Below are positions 33,943 through 42,244 of a stretch of DNA of 64,000 nt, in pieces. Origin of the DNA: Pseudocitrobacter sp913778145 (GTDB taxonomy: Bacteria > Pseudomonadota > Gammaproteobacteria > Enterobacterales > Enterobacteriaceae); NCBI GenBank assembly GCA_035726825.1, contig JALNTX010000016.1, positions 41,048 to 105,047 on the forward strand, read 5' to 3'. Every line of letters starts with the position of its first letter. Positions within the stretch are counted from its first letter, which is position 1. A program made the translations under genes and the position numbers. The notes beneath the pieces were generated by a model. It was not told where the DNA came from. It saw only the letters and a list, made by a program, of their open reading frames with translations, and did no database searches.

Positions 33943-34614
33943 ATGAAACGGACAAATAATATTAAGCACGCCGCTTTTCGCAAAAGCTGGCGCGCACGCC
34001 ATTTAACACCGGTTGCTTTCGCTGTTACCGCCGTCTTTATGCTGGCGGGCTGTGAGCAAAGCGACGAAACAGTCACCCTGTATCAAAACGCAGACGACTG
34101 CTCGGCAGCTAACCCGGGGAAAGGTGCGGAATGTACCACCGCGTTTAATAATGCACAGAAAGAAGCGGAACGTACTGCGCCGAAATATGCCACACGTGAA
34201 GATTGCGTAGCGGAATTTGGTGAAGGTCAGTGTCAGCAAACACCTGCGCAGGCAGGTGTCGCGCCAGAAAACCAGGCTCAGGCGCAAAGCAGCGGCAGCT
34301 TCTGGATGCCGCTGATGGCCGGTTACATGATGGGTCGTATGATGGGCGGCGGCGCGGGCTTCCAGCAGCAGCCGGTGTTTACCTCCAAAAACCCATCCAG
34401 CCCGGCATACGGTAAATACACCGACGCCAGCGGTAAAAACTACGGTGCCGCGCAGCCAGGCCGCACCATGACGGTACCGAAAACCGCGATGGCACCAAAA
34501 CCAGCGACCACCAGCACCGTTACCCGCGGCGGTTTTGGCGAGTCTGTCGCTAAACAGTCGACTATGCAGCGTAGCAGCGCGTCCGGCACCTCTTCTCGCT
34601 CAATGGGCGGCTAA
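33943..34614 (+). CDS. ygiB: DUF1190 lipoprotein YgiB
   Basis: 223 residues. A lipobox LAGC (lipidated Cys at residue 37) follows a hydrophobic stretch, preceded by an unusually long basic N-terminus. The mature part has paired cysteines (DDCSAA, AECTTA, EDCVAEFGEGQCQQ), a Gly/Met-rich hydrophobic patch (MAGYMMGRMMGGGAGF) and a Ser/Thr-rich tail. Function unknown. It is followed 5 bases later by ygiC, as in E. coli. Confidence 0.94.
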   Translation: MKRTNNIKHAAFRKSWRARHLTPVAFAVTAVFMLAGCEQSDETVTLYQNADDCSAANPGKGAECTTAFNNAQKEAERTAPKYATREDCVAEFGEGQCQQTPAQAGVAPENQAQAQSSGSFWMPLMAGYMMGRMMGGGAGFQQQPVFTSKNPSSPAYGKYTDASGKNYGAAQPGRTMTVPKTAMAPKPATTSTVTRGGFGESVAKQSTMQRSSASGTSSRSMGG

Positions 34615-34619
34615 GTCAG

Positions 34620-35780
34620 ATGGAAAGAATCAGTATTACCGAGCGCCCGGACTGGCGCGAAAAAGCCACCGAATATGGCTTTAACTTCCACACCATGTAC
34701 GGCGAGCCGTACTGGAGCGAGGAAGCGTATTACAGGCTGACCCTGGCCCAAGTTGAAAAACTGGAAGAAGTCACCGCAGAACTGCATCAGATGTGTTTAA
34801 AAGTGGTCGAGCGCGTGGTCGCCAGCGATGAGCTGATGACCAAATTCCGCATTCCGAAACACACCTGGGGCTTTGTACGCCAGTCATGGCTGACGCATCA
34901 ACCTTCGCTCTATTCACGTATGGATCTGGCATGGGATGGCGTGGGCGAGCCGAAACTGCTTGAGAACAACGCCGATACGCCAACCTCGCTATACGAAGCG
35001 GCGTTCTTCCAGTGGATCTGGCTGGAAGATCAGCTCAATGCCGGTAACCTGCCGGAAGGCAGCGATCAGTTCAACAGTCTGCAAGAGAAGATCATTGAGC
35101 GCTTCACCGAACTGCGCGAGCAGCACGGTTTTCAGCTGCTGCACCTGACCTGCTGTCGCGATACCGTGGAAGATCGCGGAACCGTGCAATATCTGCAGGA
35201 CTGCGCGGCAGAAGCAGAAGTAGCAACCGAGTTCCTGTATATCGACGATATTGGCCTGGGTGAAAAAGGTCAGTTTACCGATCTCCAGGATCAGGTTATC
35301 GGCAACCTCTTTAAGCTCTATCCGTGGGAGTACATGCTGCGCGAGATGTTCTCAACCAAGCTGGAAGACGCTGGCGTGCGCTGGCTGGAACCGGCATGGA
35401 AGAGCATTATTTCCAACAAAGCGCTGCTGCCGCTGCTGTGGGAAATGTTCCCGGATCACCCGAATCTGCTGCCCGCTTATTTTGCCGAAGACGATCACCC
35501 GCAGATGGACAAATATGTGGTGAAACCGATCTTCTCCCGCGAAGGCGCTAACATCTCGATCATCGAGAATGGCAAAACGCTGGAAGAAGTTGACGGCCCC
35601 TATGGTGAAGAAGGCATGATCGTGCAGCAGTTCCATCCGCTGCCGAAGTTTGGCGACAGCTATACGCTGATTGGCAGCTGGCTTATCAACGATCAACCCG
35701 CCGGGATCGGCATTCGCGAAGACCGCGCGCTGATTACCCAGGATCTTTCCCGTTTCTACCCGCATATTTTTGTCGAGTAA
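34620..35780 (+). CDS. ygiC: ATP-grasp glutathionylspermidine synthase-like protein YgiC
   Basis: 386 residues. Homologous to the C-terminal ATP-grasp amide-ligase domain of glutathionylspermidine synthase (Gss) but without its amidase half. E. coli YgiC binds and hydrolyses ATP, yet has not been shown to make glutathionylspermidine. The ATP-grasp elements VVKPIFSREGANISI, MIVQQFHPLP and the WDGVGEPKLLENNADTPTS segment are conserved. It is co-transcribed with ygiB (5-base gap). Confidence 0.95.
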   Translation: MERISITERPDWREKATEYGFNFHTMYGEPYWSEEAYYRLTLAQVEKLEEVTAELHQMCLKVVERVVASDELMTKFRIPKHTWGFVRQSWLTHQPSLYSRMDLAWDGVGEPKLLENNADTPTSLYEAAFFQWIWLEDQLNAGNLPEGSDQFNSLQEKIIERFTELREQHGFQLLHLTCCRDTVEDRGTVQYLQDCAAEAEVATEFLYIDDIGLGEKGQFTDLQDQVIGNLFKLYPWEYMLREMFSTKLEDAGVRWLEPAWKSIISNKALLPLLWEMFPDHPNLLPAYFAEDDHPQMDKYVVKPIFSREGANISIIENGKTLEEVDGPYGEEGMIVQQFHPLPKFGDSYTLIGSWLINDQPAGIGIREDRALITQDLSRFYPHIFVE

Positions 35781-35792
35781 GTCCGGATTCAG

Positions 35793-35820
35793 ATACCGCT
35801 TCTTATTGGGGCGGTATTTT
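35793..35820 (+). terminator. Intrinsic terminator after ygiC
   Basis: A 6-bp stem TACCGC / GCGGTA around an 11-base loop is followed by TTTT. It overlaps the end of the small minus-strand gene. Confidence 0.6.
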
Positions 35821-35958
35821 CTCTTCACGCCAGCGACGAATCATTTCCAGTAAAGCCTCTCTTTCAAGCCGACAAGCCCGACGCTCGCGCCTGATATGGA
35901 AAATAGCATATCCTGCCAGCACAGCGACCAGGGCTATCCAGTACCACGCGATATACAT
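35803..35958 (-). CDS. Small single-span membrane protein (51 residues)
   Basis: A short frame with gene-like features: ATG 35958 preceded by AAGGA 7 bases upstream, then one strong membrane helix (MYIAWYWIALVAVLAGYAIF), followed by a highly basic stretch HIRRERRACRLERE and a soluble tail rich in Arg/Glu ending IPPQ. The positive-inside rule puts the N-terminus out and the tail in the cytoplasm. It is convergent with ygiC and divergent from assT. I do not recognise a family. Codon usage and the ribosome site favour a real gene. Confidence 0.6.
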   Translation of the reverse strand: MYIAWYWIALVAVLAGYAIFHIRRERRACRLEREALLEMIRRWREEKIPPQ

Positions 35959-36315
35959 TCTTTCATCCTTAAAAGTTAAATTTAATTCACATTCAATATT
36001 TTTGTTTCACATAAACATATTTTAATTTGTTTTTGCATTAAGGTTATCCTGTTATTTACCTTAAGAATAAATAACAGAATATCATGGTGAAAGATATACA
36101 CCCTGCTATTTAAAACAATGCAACCAGGATCACACTCTATAACAATAGCGGTTGTGGTCGATATATCACAACTCTACTATCTCAATCATAAAATTCGCTC
36201 CATATATTTATCAAAAATATAGTTAAAAAGAAAAGATAGATTTCACCTTTATTCAGAAAGAACGATGTTTGTTTTCTCATAAATAATCCACGGGAATATA
36301 TAAGGAAATATCGTT
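35959..36315. other. AT-rich regulatory region upstream of assT
   Basis: 357 bases, strongly AT-rich. It contains a dyad GTTGTG-N10-CACAAC at 36151-36172 whose TGTG/CACA half sites resemble a CRP site with an 8-base centre instead of 6, so binding would be weak or belong to another regulator. No other gene was seen. Confidence 0.4.
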
Positions 36316-38112
36316 ATGTTTAATCAATACCGAAAAACCCTTCTCGCGGGCGCCGTTGCGCTTACCTTTGGTTTATCTACCGCCAGCGCACTGGCTGCAG
36401 GTTTTCAACCTGCGCCACCGGCGGGCCATCTGGGTGCCGTGGTGGTTGATCCCTACGGACACGCGCCTTTAACCGCGTTGGTTGAGCTGGATAGCCATAC
36501 CATTTCCGATGTGAAAGTTACCGTTCACGGAAAAGGCGAGAAAGGCGTGCCTATCAGCTATAGCGTGGGCGAGGAGTCACTGAAGAACTACGACGGTATT
36601 CCTATTTTTGGTCTGTATCAGAAGTTTGCCAACAAAGTCACCGTGGAATGGAAAGAAAATGGCAAGCCGATGAAAGACGACTATGTGGTGCAAACTTCCG
36701 CTATCGTCAACCACTATATGGATAACCGCTCCATCTCCGATCTGCAACAAACGAAAGTCGTTAAAGTCGCCAAAGGCTTTGAAGATCGCCTCTATATGGT
36801 GAATACCCATACCTTTACCGCCCAGGGCTCTGACCTGCACTGGCACGGCGAAAAATCAAAAGACGCCGGTATTCTTGATGCAGGCCCGGCAACCGGTGCG
36901 CTGGCCTTTGATATCGCCCCCTTCACCTTTGTAGTCGATACCGAAGGGGAATATCGCTGGTGGCTGGACCAGGAAACTTTCTACGACGGGCATGACCGCA
37001 ACATCAACAAGCGCGGCTACCTGATGGGCATTCGCGAAACACCGCGCGGCACTTATACCGCAGTACAGGGCCAGCACTGGTATGAATTCGATATGATGGG
37101 CCAGGTGCTGGAAGATCACAAACTGCCGCGTGGGTTTGTTGATGCCACCCACGAATCCATCGAAACGTCAAAAGGCACCGTGTTGCTGCGCGTCGGTAAA
37201 CACAGCTATCGCCGCGATGACGGCGTACACGTCAACACCATCCGCGACCATATTCTGGAAGTGGATAAATCAGGCCGCGTGGTCGATGTCTGGGACCTGA
37301 ACAAAATCCTCGACCCGATGCGTGACTCGCTGCTTGGCGCGCTCGACGCTGGTGCCGTTTGTGTAAACGTCGACCTGGCGCATGCAGGGCAGCAGGCGAA
37401 GCTGGAACCGGATACTCCGTTTGGTGATGCACTGGGCGTAGGCCCAGGCCGCAACTGGGCGCACGTTAACTCCATCGCTTATGATGCCAAAGATGACTCC
37501 ATTATCATCTCTTCACGCCATCAGGGCGTGTTCAAAATTGGCCGCGATAAGCAGGTGAAATGGATCCTTGCGCCATCCAAAGGCTGGAATAAACAGCTGG
37601 CAAGCAAACTGTTGAAACCGGTTGATGACAAAGGCAAACCGATCAGCTGTGATGAAAACGGCAACTGCCAGAACAGTGATTTCGACTTCACCTATACCCA
37701 GCATACCGCGTGGCTCTCCAGCAAAGGCACACTCACCGTCTTTGATAACGGTGATGGCCGTCATCTGGAACAACCGGCTCTGCCGACGATGAAATATTCC
37801 CGCTTTGTGGAATACAAAATCGACGAGAAAAAAGGCACTGTCCAGCAGGTTTGGGAATATGGCAAAGACCGCGGCTACGACTTCTACAGCCCGATTACCT
37901 CCGTCATCGAATATGAAAAAGATCGCAACACCATGTTTGGCTTCAGCGGCTCCATTCATTTATTCGATGTAGGCCAGCCGACCGTTGGTAAGCTCAATGA
38001 AATTGACTACAAAACCAAAGAAGTGAAAGTGGAAATCGACGTTCTGTCGGATAAACCGAATCAGACCCACTACCGCGCAATGCTGGTTCATCCGCAGCAG
38101 ATGTTTAAATAA
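36316..38112 (+). CDS. assT: Periplasmic arylsulfate sulfotransferase AssT
   Basis: 598 residues. PAPS-independent enzyme that moves sulfate from one phenolic sulfate ester to another phenol in the periplasm. A 27-residue signal peptide ends ALA. Active-site residues known from the uropathogenic E. coli enzyme are all in place in precursor numbering: H279, H383, R401 and the sulfated catalytic H463. The structural disulfide pair C445/C451 is present and is the substrate of DsbL, encoded next. ATG 36316 has a GGAAAT-type weak site with AAGG 8-11 bases upstream. First gene of assT-dsbL-dsbI. Confidence 0.97.
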   Translation: MFNQYRKTLLAGAVALTFGLSTASALAAGFQPAPPAGHLGAVVVDPYGHAPLTALVELDSHTISDVKVTVHGKGEKGVPISYSVGEESLKNYDGIPIFGLYQKFANKVTVEWKENGKPMKDDYVVQTSAIVNHYMDNRSISDLQQTKVVKVAKGFEDRLYMVNTHTFTAQGSDLHWHGEKSKDAGILDAGPATGALAFDIAPFTFVVDTEGEYRWWLDQETFYDGHDRNINKRGYLMGIRETPRGTYTAVQGQHWYEFDMMGQVLEDHKLPRGFVDATHESIETSKGTVLLRVGKHSYRRDDGVHVNTIRDHILEVDKSGRVVDVWDLNKILDPMRDSLLGALDAGAVCVNVDLAHAGQQAKLEPDTPFGDALGVGPGRNWAHVNSIAYDAKDDSIIISSRHQGVFKIGRDKQVKWILAPSKGWNKQLASKLLKPVDDKGKPISCDENGNCQNSDFDFTYTQHTAWLSSKGTLTVFDNGDGRHLEQPALPTMKYSRFVEYKIDEKKGTVQQVWEYGKDRGYDFYSPITSVIEYEKDRNTMFGFSGSIHLFDVGQPTVGKLNEIDYKTKEVKVEIDVLSDKPNQTHYRAMLVHPQQMFK

Positions 38113-38124
38113 GAAGGAATGGCT

Positions 38125-38793
38125 ATGTCTACGAAATGGATAAAATCACTATTTACCGGCGTGGTATTAACCGCCGCACTGGCAACTTCTTTTGCCGCAT
38201 CGGCCTTCACCGAAGGCACCGACTATATGGTGCTGGAGAAACCGATTCCTAATGCAGATAAAACGCTGATTAAAGTCTTCAGCTACGCCTGCCCGTTCTG
38301 CTACAAATACGACAAAGCGGTCACCGGCCCGGTGTCGGAAAAAGTGAAAGATCTGGTGGCTTTCACCCCGTTCCATCTGGAAACCAAAGGTGAATACGGC
38401 AAGCAGGCCAGCGAAGTTTTTGCTGTGTTAATTGCCAAAGATAAAGCGGCGGGTATCTCCCTGTTTGATGCTAACTCACAGTTCAAAAAAGCGAAGTTTG
38501 CCTACTACGCGGCGTATCACGACAAAAAAGAGCGCTGGTCTGACGGTAAAGACCCAACCGCCTTCATCAAAACCGGTCTGGATGCCGCAGGCATGAGCCA
38601 GGCTGATTTTGAAACCGCGCTGAAAGAGCCAGCCGTTCAGGAAACGCTGGAAAAATGGAAAGCGGCTTACGATGTGGCCAAAATCCAGGGCGTTCCGGCC
38701 TATGTCGTTAATGGTAAATATCTGATCTACACCAAGAATATTAAATCCATCGACTCTATGGCCGAGCTGATTCGCGAACTGGCGAGCAAATAA
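38125..38793 (+). CDS. dsbL: Thiol:disulfide oxidoreductase DsbL
   Basis: 222 residues from the ATG at 38125 (AAGGA 6 bases upstream; the in-frame ATG at 38119 abuts that site). A signal peptide ends FAASA. DsbA-like thioredoxin fold with an inserted helical domain and active site CPFC (C56, C59) instead of the CPHC of DsbA. DsbL is a very oxidising donor dedicated to AssT. The cis-proline loop VPAYVVNGKYLI is typical. It sits 12 bases after assT. Confidence 0.96.
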   Translation: MSTKWIKSLFTGVVLTAALATSFAASAFTEGTDYMVLEKPIPNADKTLIKVFSYACPFCYKYDKAVTGPVSEKVKDLVAFTPFHLETKGEYGKQASEVFAVLIAKDKAAGISLFDANSQFKKAKFAYYAAYHDKKERWSDGKDPTAFIKTGLDAAGMSQADFETALKEPAVQETLEKWKAAYDVAKIQGVPAYVVNGKYLIYTKNIKSIDSMAELIRELASK

Positions 38794-38808
38794 CACAGGG
38801 AAACGCTT

Positions 38809-39483
38809 ATGGCTTTCATTAAGGGATTGTGGAGAGACCTTCGCACGACACCGGTCCACACGCTGGTGAGATGGCAAGAACAGCGCTTTCTGTGGCTGTT
38901 TATGGCTATCGCGATGGGCGCGCTTATCGTGCTGGCGCACTCGTTCTTCCAGATCTATCTCTACATGGCGCCGTGCGAACAGTGTGTTTATATTCGCTAC
39001 GCGATGTTTGTAATGGTATTTGGCGGCGTGATTGCGGCGATAAATCCAAAAAACATTATCCTGAAATTGATTGGCTGCGTTATGGCGTTCTACGGCAGCA
39101 TTATGGGGATTAAGTTTTCAATCAAGTTGAACGGCATCCACTATGCGGTGCATAACCCGGATCCCGACGCGCTGTTTGGCGTGCAGGGGTGTTCAACTGA
39201 CCCGACTTTTCCCTTTAATCTGCCACTGGCGCAGTGGGCACCGGAATGGTTTAAACCGACCGGAGACTGCGGCTATGACGCGCCCATCGTGCCTGATGGC
39301 GTCACGCTTAGCAGTACTCAACAGTGGTTTGTTGATTTGTACCAAAGTTCTGAAGGCTGGTATCTCCTGCCGCCATGGCACTTTATGAATATGGCGCAGG
39401 CGTGCATGCTCGCTTTCGGTACTTGCCTGGTGCTGCTGCTGATTATGAGCGCAGCCTGGGGAATGAAGCTGATTAGACGTTAA
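38809..39483 (+). CDS. dsbI: DsbL-reoxidising membrane protein DsbI
   Basis: 224-residue DsbB homologue with four membrane helices. First redox pair CEQC (C56, C59) in the first periplasmic loop; second pair C128 and C154 in the second loop. It passes electrons from DsbL to quinone. AGGGAAA precedes ATG 38809, 15 bases after dsbL. The three genes form a self-contained sulfotransferase/disulfide unit also found in uropathogenic E. coli, Salmonella and Klebsiella. Confidence 0.96.
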   Translation: MAFIKGLWRDLRTTPVHTLVRWQEQRFLWLFMAIAMGALIVLAHSFFQIYLYMAPCEQCVYIRYAMFVMVFGGVIAAINPKNIILKLIGCVMAFYGSIMGIKFSIKLNGIHYAVHNPDPDALFGVQGCSTDPTFPFNLPLAQWAPEWFKPTGDCGYDAPIVPDGVTLSSTQQWFVDLYQSSEGWYLLPPWHFMNMAQACMLAFGTCLVLLLIMSAAWGMKLIRR

Positions 39484-39550
39484 AGCAAAACGGCGCTGTG
39501 CTTATTACGCCCACCAACAGCTGCAATGTGTAAATATTGCAGGCTATTCG

Positions 39551-39580
39551 TAGGCCGGGTAAGCGCAGCGCCACCCGGCA
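39551..39580. repeat. REP-type palindrome
   Basis: TAGGCCGGGTAAG...GCCACCCGGCA, between the convergent dsbI and ygiD stops. Confidence 0.75.
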
Positions 39581-39585
39581 AAAAA

Positions 39586-40374
39586 TCACCCTATCTGAAC
39601 AGACAACATACTTAAGCTGCCCATCTCCAGCCCGTCCACTGGAATCGTAATAGGCTCTTCACCATCCCAGGCCCCCAGAACATACAGCAGCGGCAGAAAG
39701 TGGTCTGGCGTGGGGTTCGACAACGCTCCCCCTTCATGCTCCAGATAGTTCACCAGAGGATGCGCCTCCAGGGGGCCTTTCCAGTTCAGATTGGCTTTCA
39801 CATACTCATTAAACGACGTTGCCCACGGGTATGGCGTACCGTCACCGTGCCATTTTGCGGTACGCAGGTTATGCACCACGTTACCGCTAGCAACCAGCAT
39901 AATCCCCTCATCGCGCAGGCTGGCGAGCTTACGCCCCATCGCCATATGCCACGCCGCCGGTTTGGTGCTATCGAGGCTTAGCTGCACCATCGGAATATCC
40001 GCATTCGGGTACATCTTGATTAATACGCCCCAGGAGCCGTGGTCAAAACCCCAGGCTTCTTTATCCAGCGTCACAGGCACCGGTGCCAGCAGTTCCACCA
40101 ACTTCTGCGCCAGTGCCGGTGAGCCCGGCGCCGGGTAGTGGATGTCGTACAGCGCCTGAGGAAAACCGCCAAAATCATGGATCGTTTTCGGCGTTTCCAT
40201 AGCCGTCACGCCGGTGCCGCGGGTAAACCAGTGGGCGGAAATCACCACAATCGCTTTTGGACGCGGCAGCGTCTCGCCCAGATGCTGCCAGGTACGGGTA
40301 TAGATGTTGTCTTCCAGCACGTTCATCGGGCTACCGTGACCTAAAAACAACGCTGGCATTCGGGTGCGAGACAT
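39586..40374 (-). CDS. ygiD: 4,5-DOPA extradiol dioxygenase-like protein YgiD
   Basis: 262 residues. LigB-type extradiol dioxygenase fold; E. coli YgiD opens the ring of L-DOPA to a betalamic-acid precursor. Metal ligands visible are H13 (GHGSP), H48 (SAHWF) and H168 (GNVVHN). ATG 40374 has GAGG 8 bases upstream; an in-frame ATG 12 codons further lacks one. It is divergent from zupT as in E. coli. The natural substrate is not established. Confidence 0.94.
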   Translation of the reverse strand: MSRTRMPALFLGHGSPMNVLEDNIYTRTWQHLGETLPRPKAIVVISAHWFTRGTGVTAMETPKTIHDFGGFPQALYDIHYPAPGSPALAQKLVELLAPVPVTLDKEAWGFDHGSWGVLIKMYPNADIPMVQLSLDSTKPAAWHMAMGRKLASLRDEGIMLVASGNVVHNLRTAKWHGDGTPYPWATSFNEYVKANLNWKGPLEAHPLVNYLEHEGGALSNPTPDHFLPLLYVLGAWDGEEPITIPVDGLEMGSLSMLSVQIG

Positions 40375-40514
40375 GGTGTTATCCTCATAATGAGTACGAT
40401 GTAATAACACTACATTAACCTGTTTTCTGCAGGGTGAAACTCAGATAAGCGTGATGATGATCTTCAGAAAATTTGAATGTAAGCGGGCGTAAAGACGCAA
40501 TAAGCCTCTCGTAA

Positions 40515-40544
40515 TGGACGACAATCTTTAGTATAAATGATAAT
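40515..40544 (+). promoter_or_regulatory. Putative zupT promoter
   Basis: TGGACG (40515-40520, 4/6) and GATAAT (40539-40544, 5/6) with an 18-base spacer. The -10 lies inside the Fur-like site, a repressing arrangement. Confidence 0.45.
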
Positions 40545-40551
40545 CATTATC
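40533..40551. promoter_or_regulatory. Fur box before zupT
   Basis: The 19-mer ending ATGATAATCATTATC matches the Fur consensus GATAATGATAATCATTATC at 16 of 19 positions, the last 16 without a mismatch. It lies just before the AAGGAG ribosome site at 40554-40559. Confidence 0.75.
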
Positions 40552-40565
40552 ATAAGGAGTAAGCG

Positions 40566-41339
40566 ATGTCGGTACCCTTAATTCTGACCTTATTAGCGGG
40601 TGCAGCCACGTTTATTGGCGCGATCCTTGGTATTATCGGGCAAAAGCCGTCTAACCGCGTGCTGGCGTTTTCTCTGGGCTTTGCGGCGGGCATTATGCTG
40701 CTGATTTCCTTGATGGAAATGCTGCCTGCCGCCTTGCATACTGAAGGCATGTCGCCCGTACTGGGCTACGGTATGTTTGTCGTCGGCCTGCTCGGCTATT
40801 TTGCCCTCGACCGCATGTTGCCGCATGCTCATCCTCAGGATTTAGTGCCCGCAGATGTTAAGCCCCTGCCGCCCAATATTCGCCGCACGGCGATCCTGCT
40901 GACGTTGGGCATTAGCCTGCACAACTTCCCGGAAGGTATTGCCACCTTTGTTACGGCCAGCAATAATCTCGAGCTGGGCTTCGGTATCGCGTTTGCCGTG
41001 GCGCTGCATAATATTCCGGAAGGCCTCGCCGTCTCCGGGCCGATTTATGCGGCCACGGGTTCAAAGCGCAAAGCGGTATTCTGGGCCGGTATTTCAGGGA
41101 TGGCGGAAATTTTAGGCGGTGTGCTGGCGTGGCTGATTCTGGGCAGTCTGGTCTCGCCGGTGGTGATGGCGGCCATTATGGCGGCAGTCGCCGGGATTAT
41201 GGTGGCGCTGTCGGTCGATGAACTAATGCCGCTCGCCAAAGAGATCGACCCCAACAATAATCCAAGCTATGGCGTGCTGTGCGGCATGTCGGTGATGGGC
41301 TTAAGTCTGGTGTTATTGCAAGCAATTGGCTTAGGTTAA
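40566..41339 (+). CDS. zupT: ZIP-family divalent metal importer ZupT
   Basis: 257 residues, eight membrane helices. Imports zinc and also iron, cobalt and manganese. The two metal-binding helix motifs are HNFPEG (H119, E123) and HNIPEG (H148, E152). A histidine-containing loop (PHAHPQD, about 86-92) follows the third helix. Excellent ribosome site AAGGAG. A near-perfect Fur box overlaps the likely promoter, implying induction on iron limitation. Confidence 0.97.
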   Translation: MSVPLILTLLAGAATFIGAILGIIGQKPSNRVLAFSLGFAAGIMLLISLMEMLPAALHTEGMSPVLGYGMFVVGLLGYFALDRMLPHAHPQDLVPADVKPLPPNIRRTAILLTLGISLHNFPEGIATFVTASNNLELGFGIAFAVALHNIPEGLAVSGPIYAATGSKRKAVFWAGISGMAEILGGVLAWLILGSLVSPVVMAAIMAAVAGIMVALSVDELMPLAKEIDPNNNPSYGVLCGMSVMGLSLVLLQAIGLG

Positions 41340-41347
41340 AGCTTCGT

Positions 41348-41372
41348 GCCGTACTGCGATTAGCAGTACGGC
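41348..41372 (+). terminator. Strong hairpin after zupT
   Basis: A perfect 10-bp stem GCCGTACTGC / GCAGTACGGC with a 5-base loop, 8 bases after the zupT stop. No T run follows. Confidence 0.5.
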
Positions 41373-41672
41373 GCAAATATGATGTTCCCTAAAATTCACA
41401 CTTCGAGACTAAATATATTCCGAAATATGACGGAAAGTTATTGATTATTCTGATAGTTAACGTTACTTTCGAGCATCATTGAAATTCATAAAAATGAAAA
41501 ATATAATCACCAAACAAATACCAATTTTAATAATATTATTTAAAGACAATTAATTAATATTAGCTGCCGAACGATTGTAGTGAAACTAAAACCAATCAAT
41601 TTTCCCTTACGATATAATTCATTTTTAACACATTCAAACAACTTTAGCATTATATCATAAAGGATATTTTCT
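41373..41672. other. AT-rich region upstream of the fimbrial operon
   Basis: 300 very AT-rich bases between the zupT hairpin and the pilin gene. AAGGA at 41659-41663 is the ribosome site. I see no inverted-repeat pair that would indicate an invertible phase-variation switch, and no recombinase gene is adjacent. AT-rich DNA of this type is a usual H-NS target. Confidence 0.4.
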
Positions 41673-42236
41673 ATGAATTCAGGAAAGAAAGCGTTGCTGG
41701 CGTTGGCCGTTTCTGCACTCATTTCTGGGTATGCAATGGCAGATGATGTACCTGGCGGTGGCGGTAAGATCACCTTTAACGGCACGGTAACCAGCGCGCC
41801 ATGCACAATTAAAGACTCGGACACGGATAAAAAAGTGGGACTGGGCGAAGTTCCTGCCACCTACATCAACACCAATACTCACTCAGACGCGCAGGATTTC
41901 GACATTACGCTGGAAAACTGCACCGTGGGGGGGTTTAACGATGGGGCGGGTGGGACAATATCAAAAGTGAATATCACCTTCACCAGCAGCAACGTCGTCA
42001 GCGGCGGTTCCGGCCTGTTGAGTAACACCGCTGCCGGTGGCGCCGCCAACGTCGGCGTGCGCTTAATGGATGGCGACGGCAAGAATATTACCCTGGGTAC
42101 CGCAAAAACTCTTGACCTGAACAAGGACTCTACAACACAAACCCTGCCGTTTAAGGCATGGATGGAAAAAACCGGTGCCGATGCTGGCACTGGTGTCGTC
42201 ACCGCCACAGCAAACTATACGTTGATCTATAACTAA
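41673..42236 (+). CDS. Fimbrial major subunit (pilin)
   Basis: 187 residues with a 23-residue signal peptide ending YAMA. Type 1-like pilin with the single disulfide C44-C83, the G-x-V-T-x-x-P-C start of the fold (FNGTVTSAPCTI) and a penultimate-tyrosine end motif (ATANYTLIYN). A Gly-rich stretch follows the signal. It resembles YgiL-type pilins. First and best-translated gene of a four-gene chaperone-usher operon; usher, chaperone and adhesin follow. Confidence 0.9.
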   Translation: MNSGKKALLALAVSALISGYAMADDVPGGGGKITFNGTVTSAPCTIKDSDTDKKVGLGEVPATYINTNTHSDAQDFDITLENCTVGGFNDGAGGTISKVNITFTSSNVVSGGSGLLSNTAAGGAANVGVRLMDGDGKNITLGTAKTLDLNKDSTTQTLPFKAWMEKTGADAGTGVVTATANYTLIYN

Positions 42237-42244
42237 GAACCCCG

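Noticed and set aside
41373..41672. Invertible phase-variation switch before the pilin gene
   Set aside because: No matching inverted repeats flank the region and no FimB/E-like recombinase gene is adjacent.
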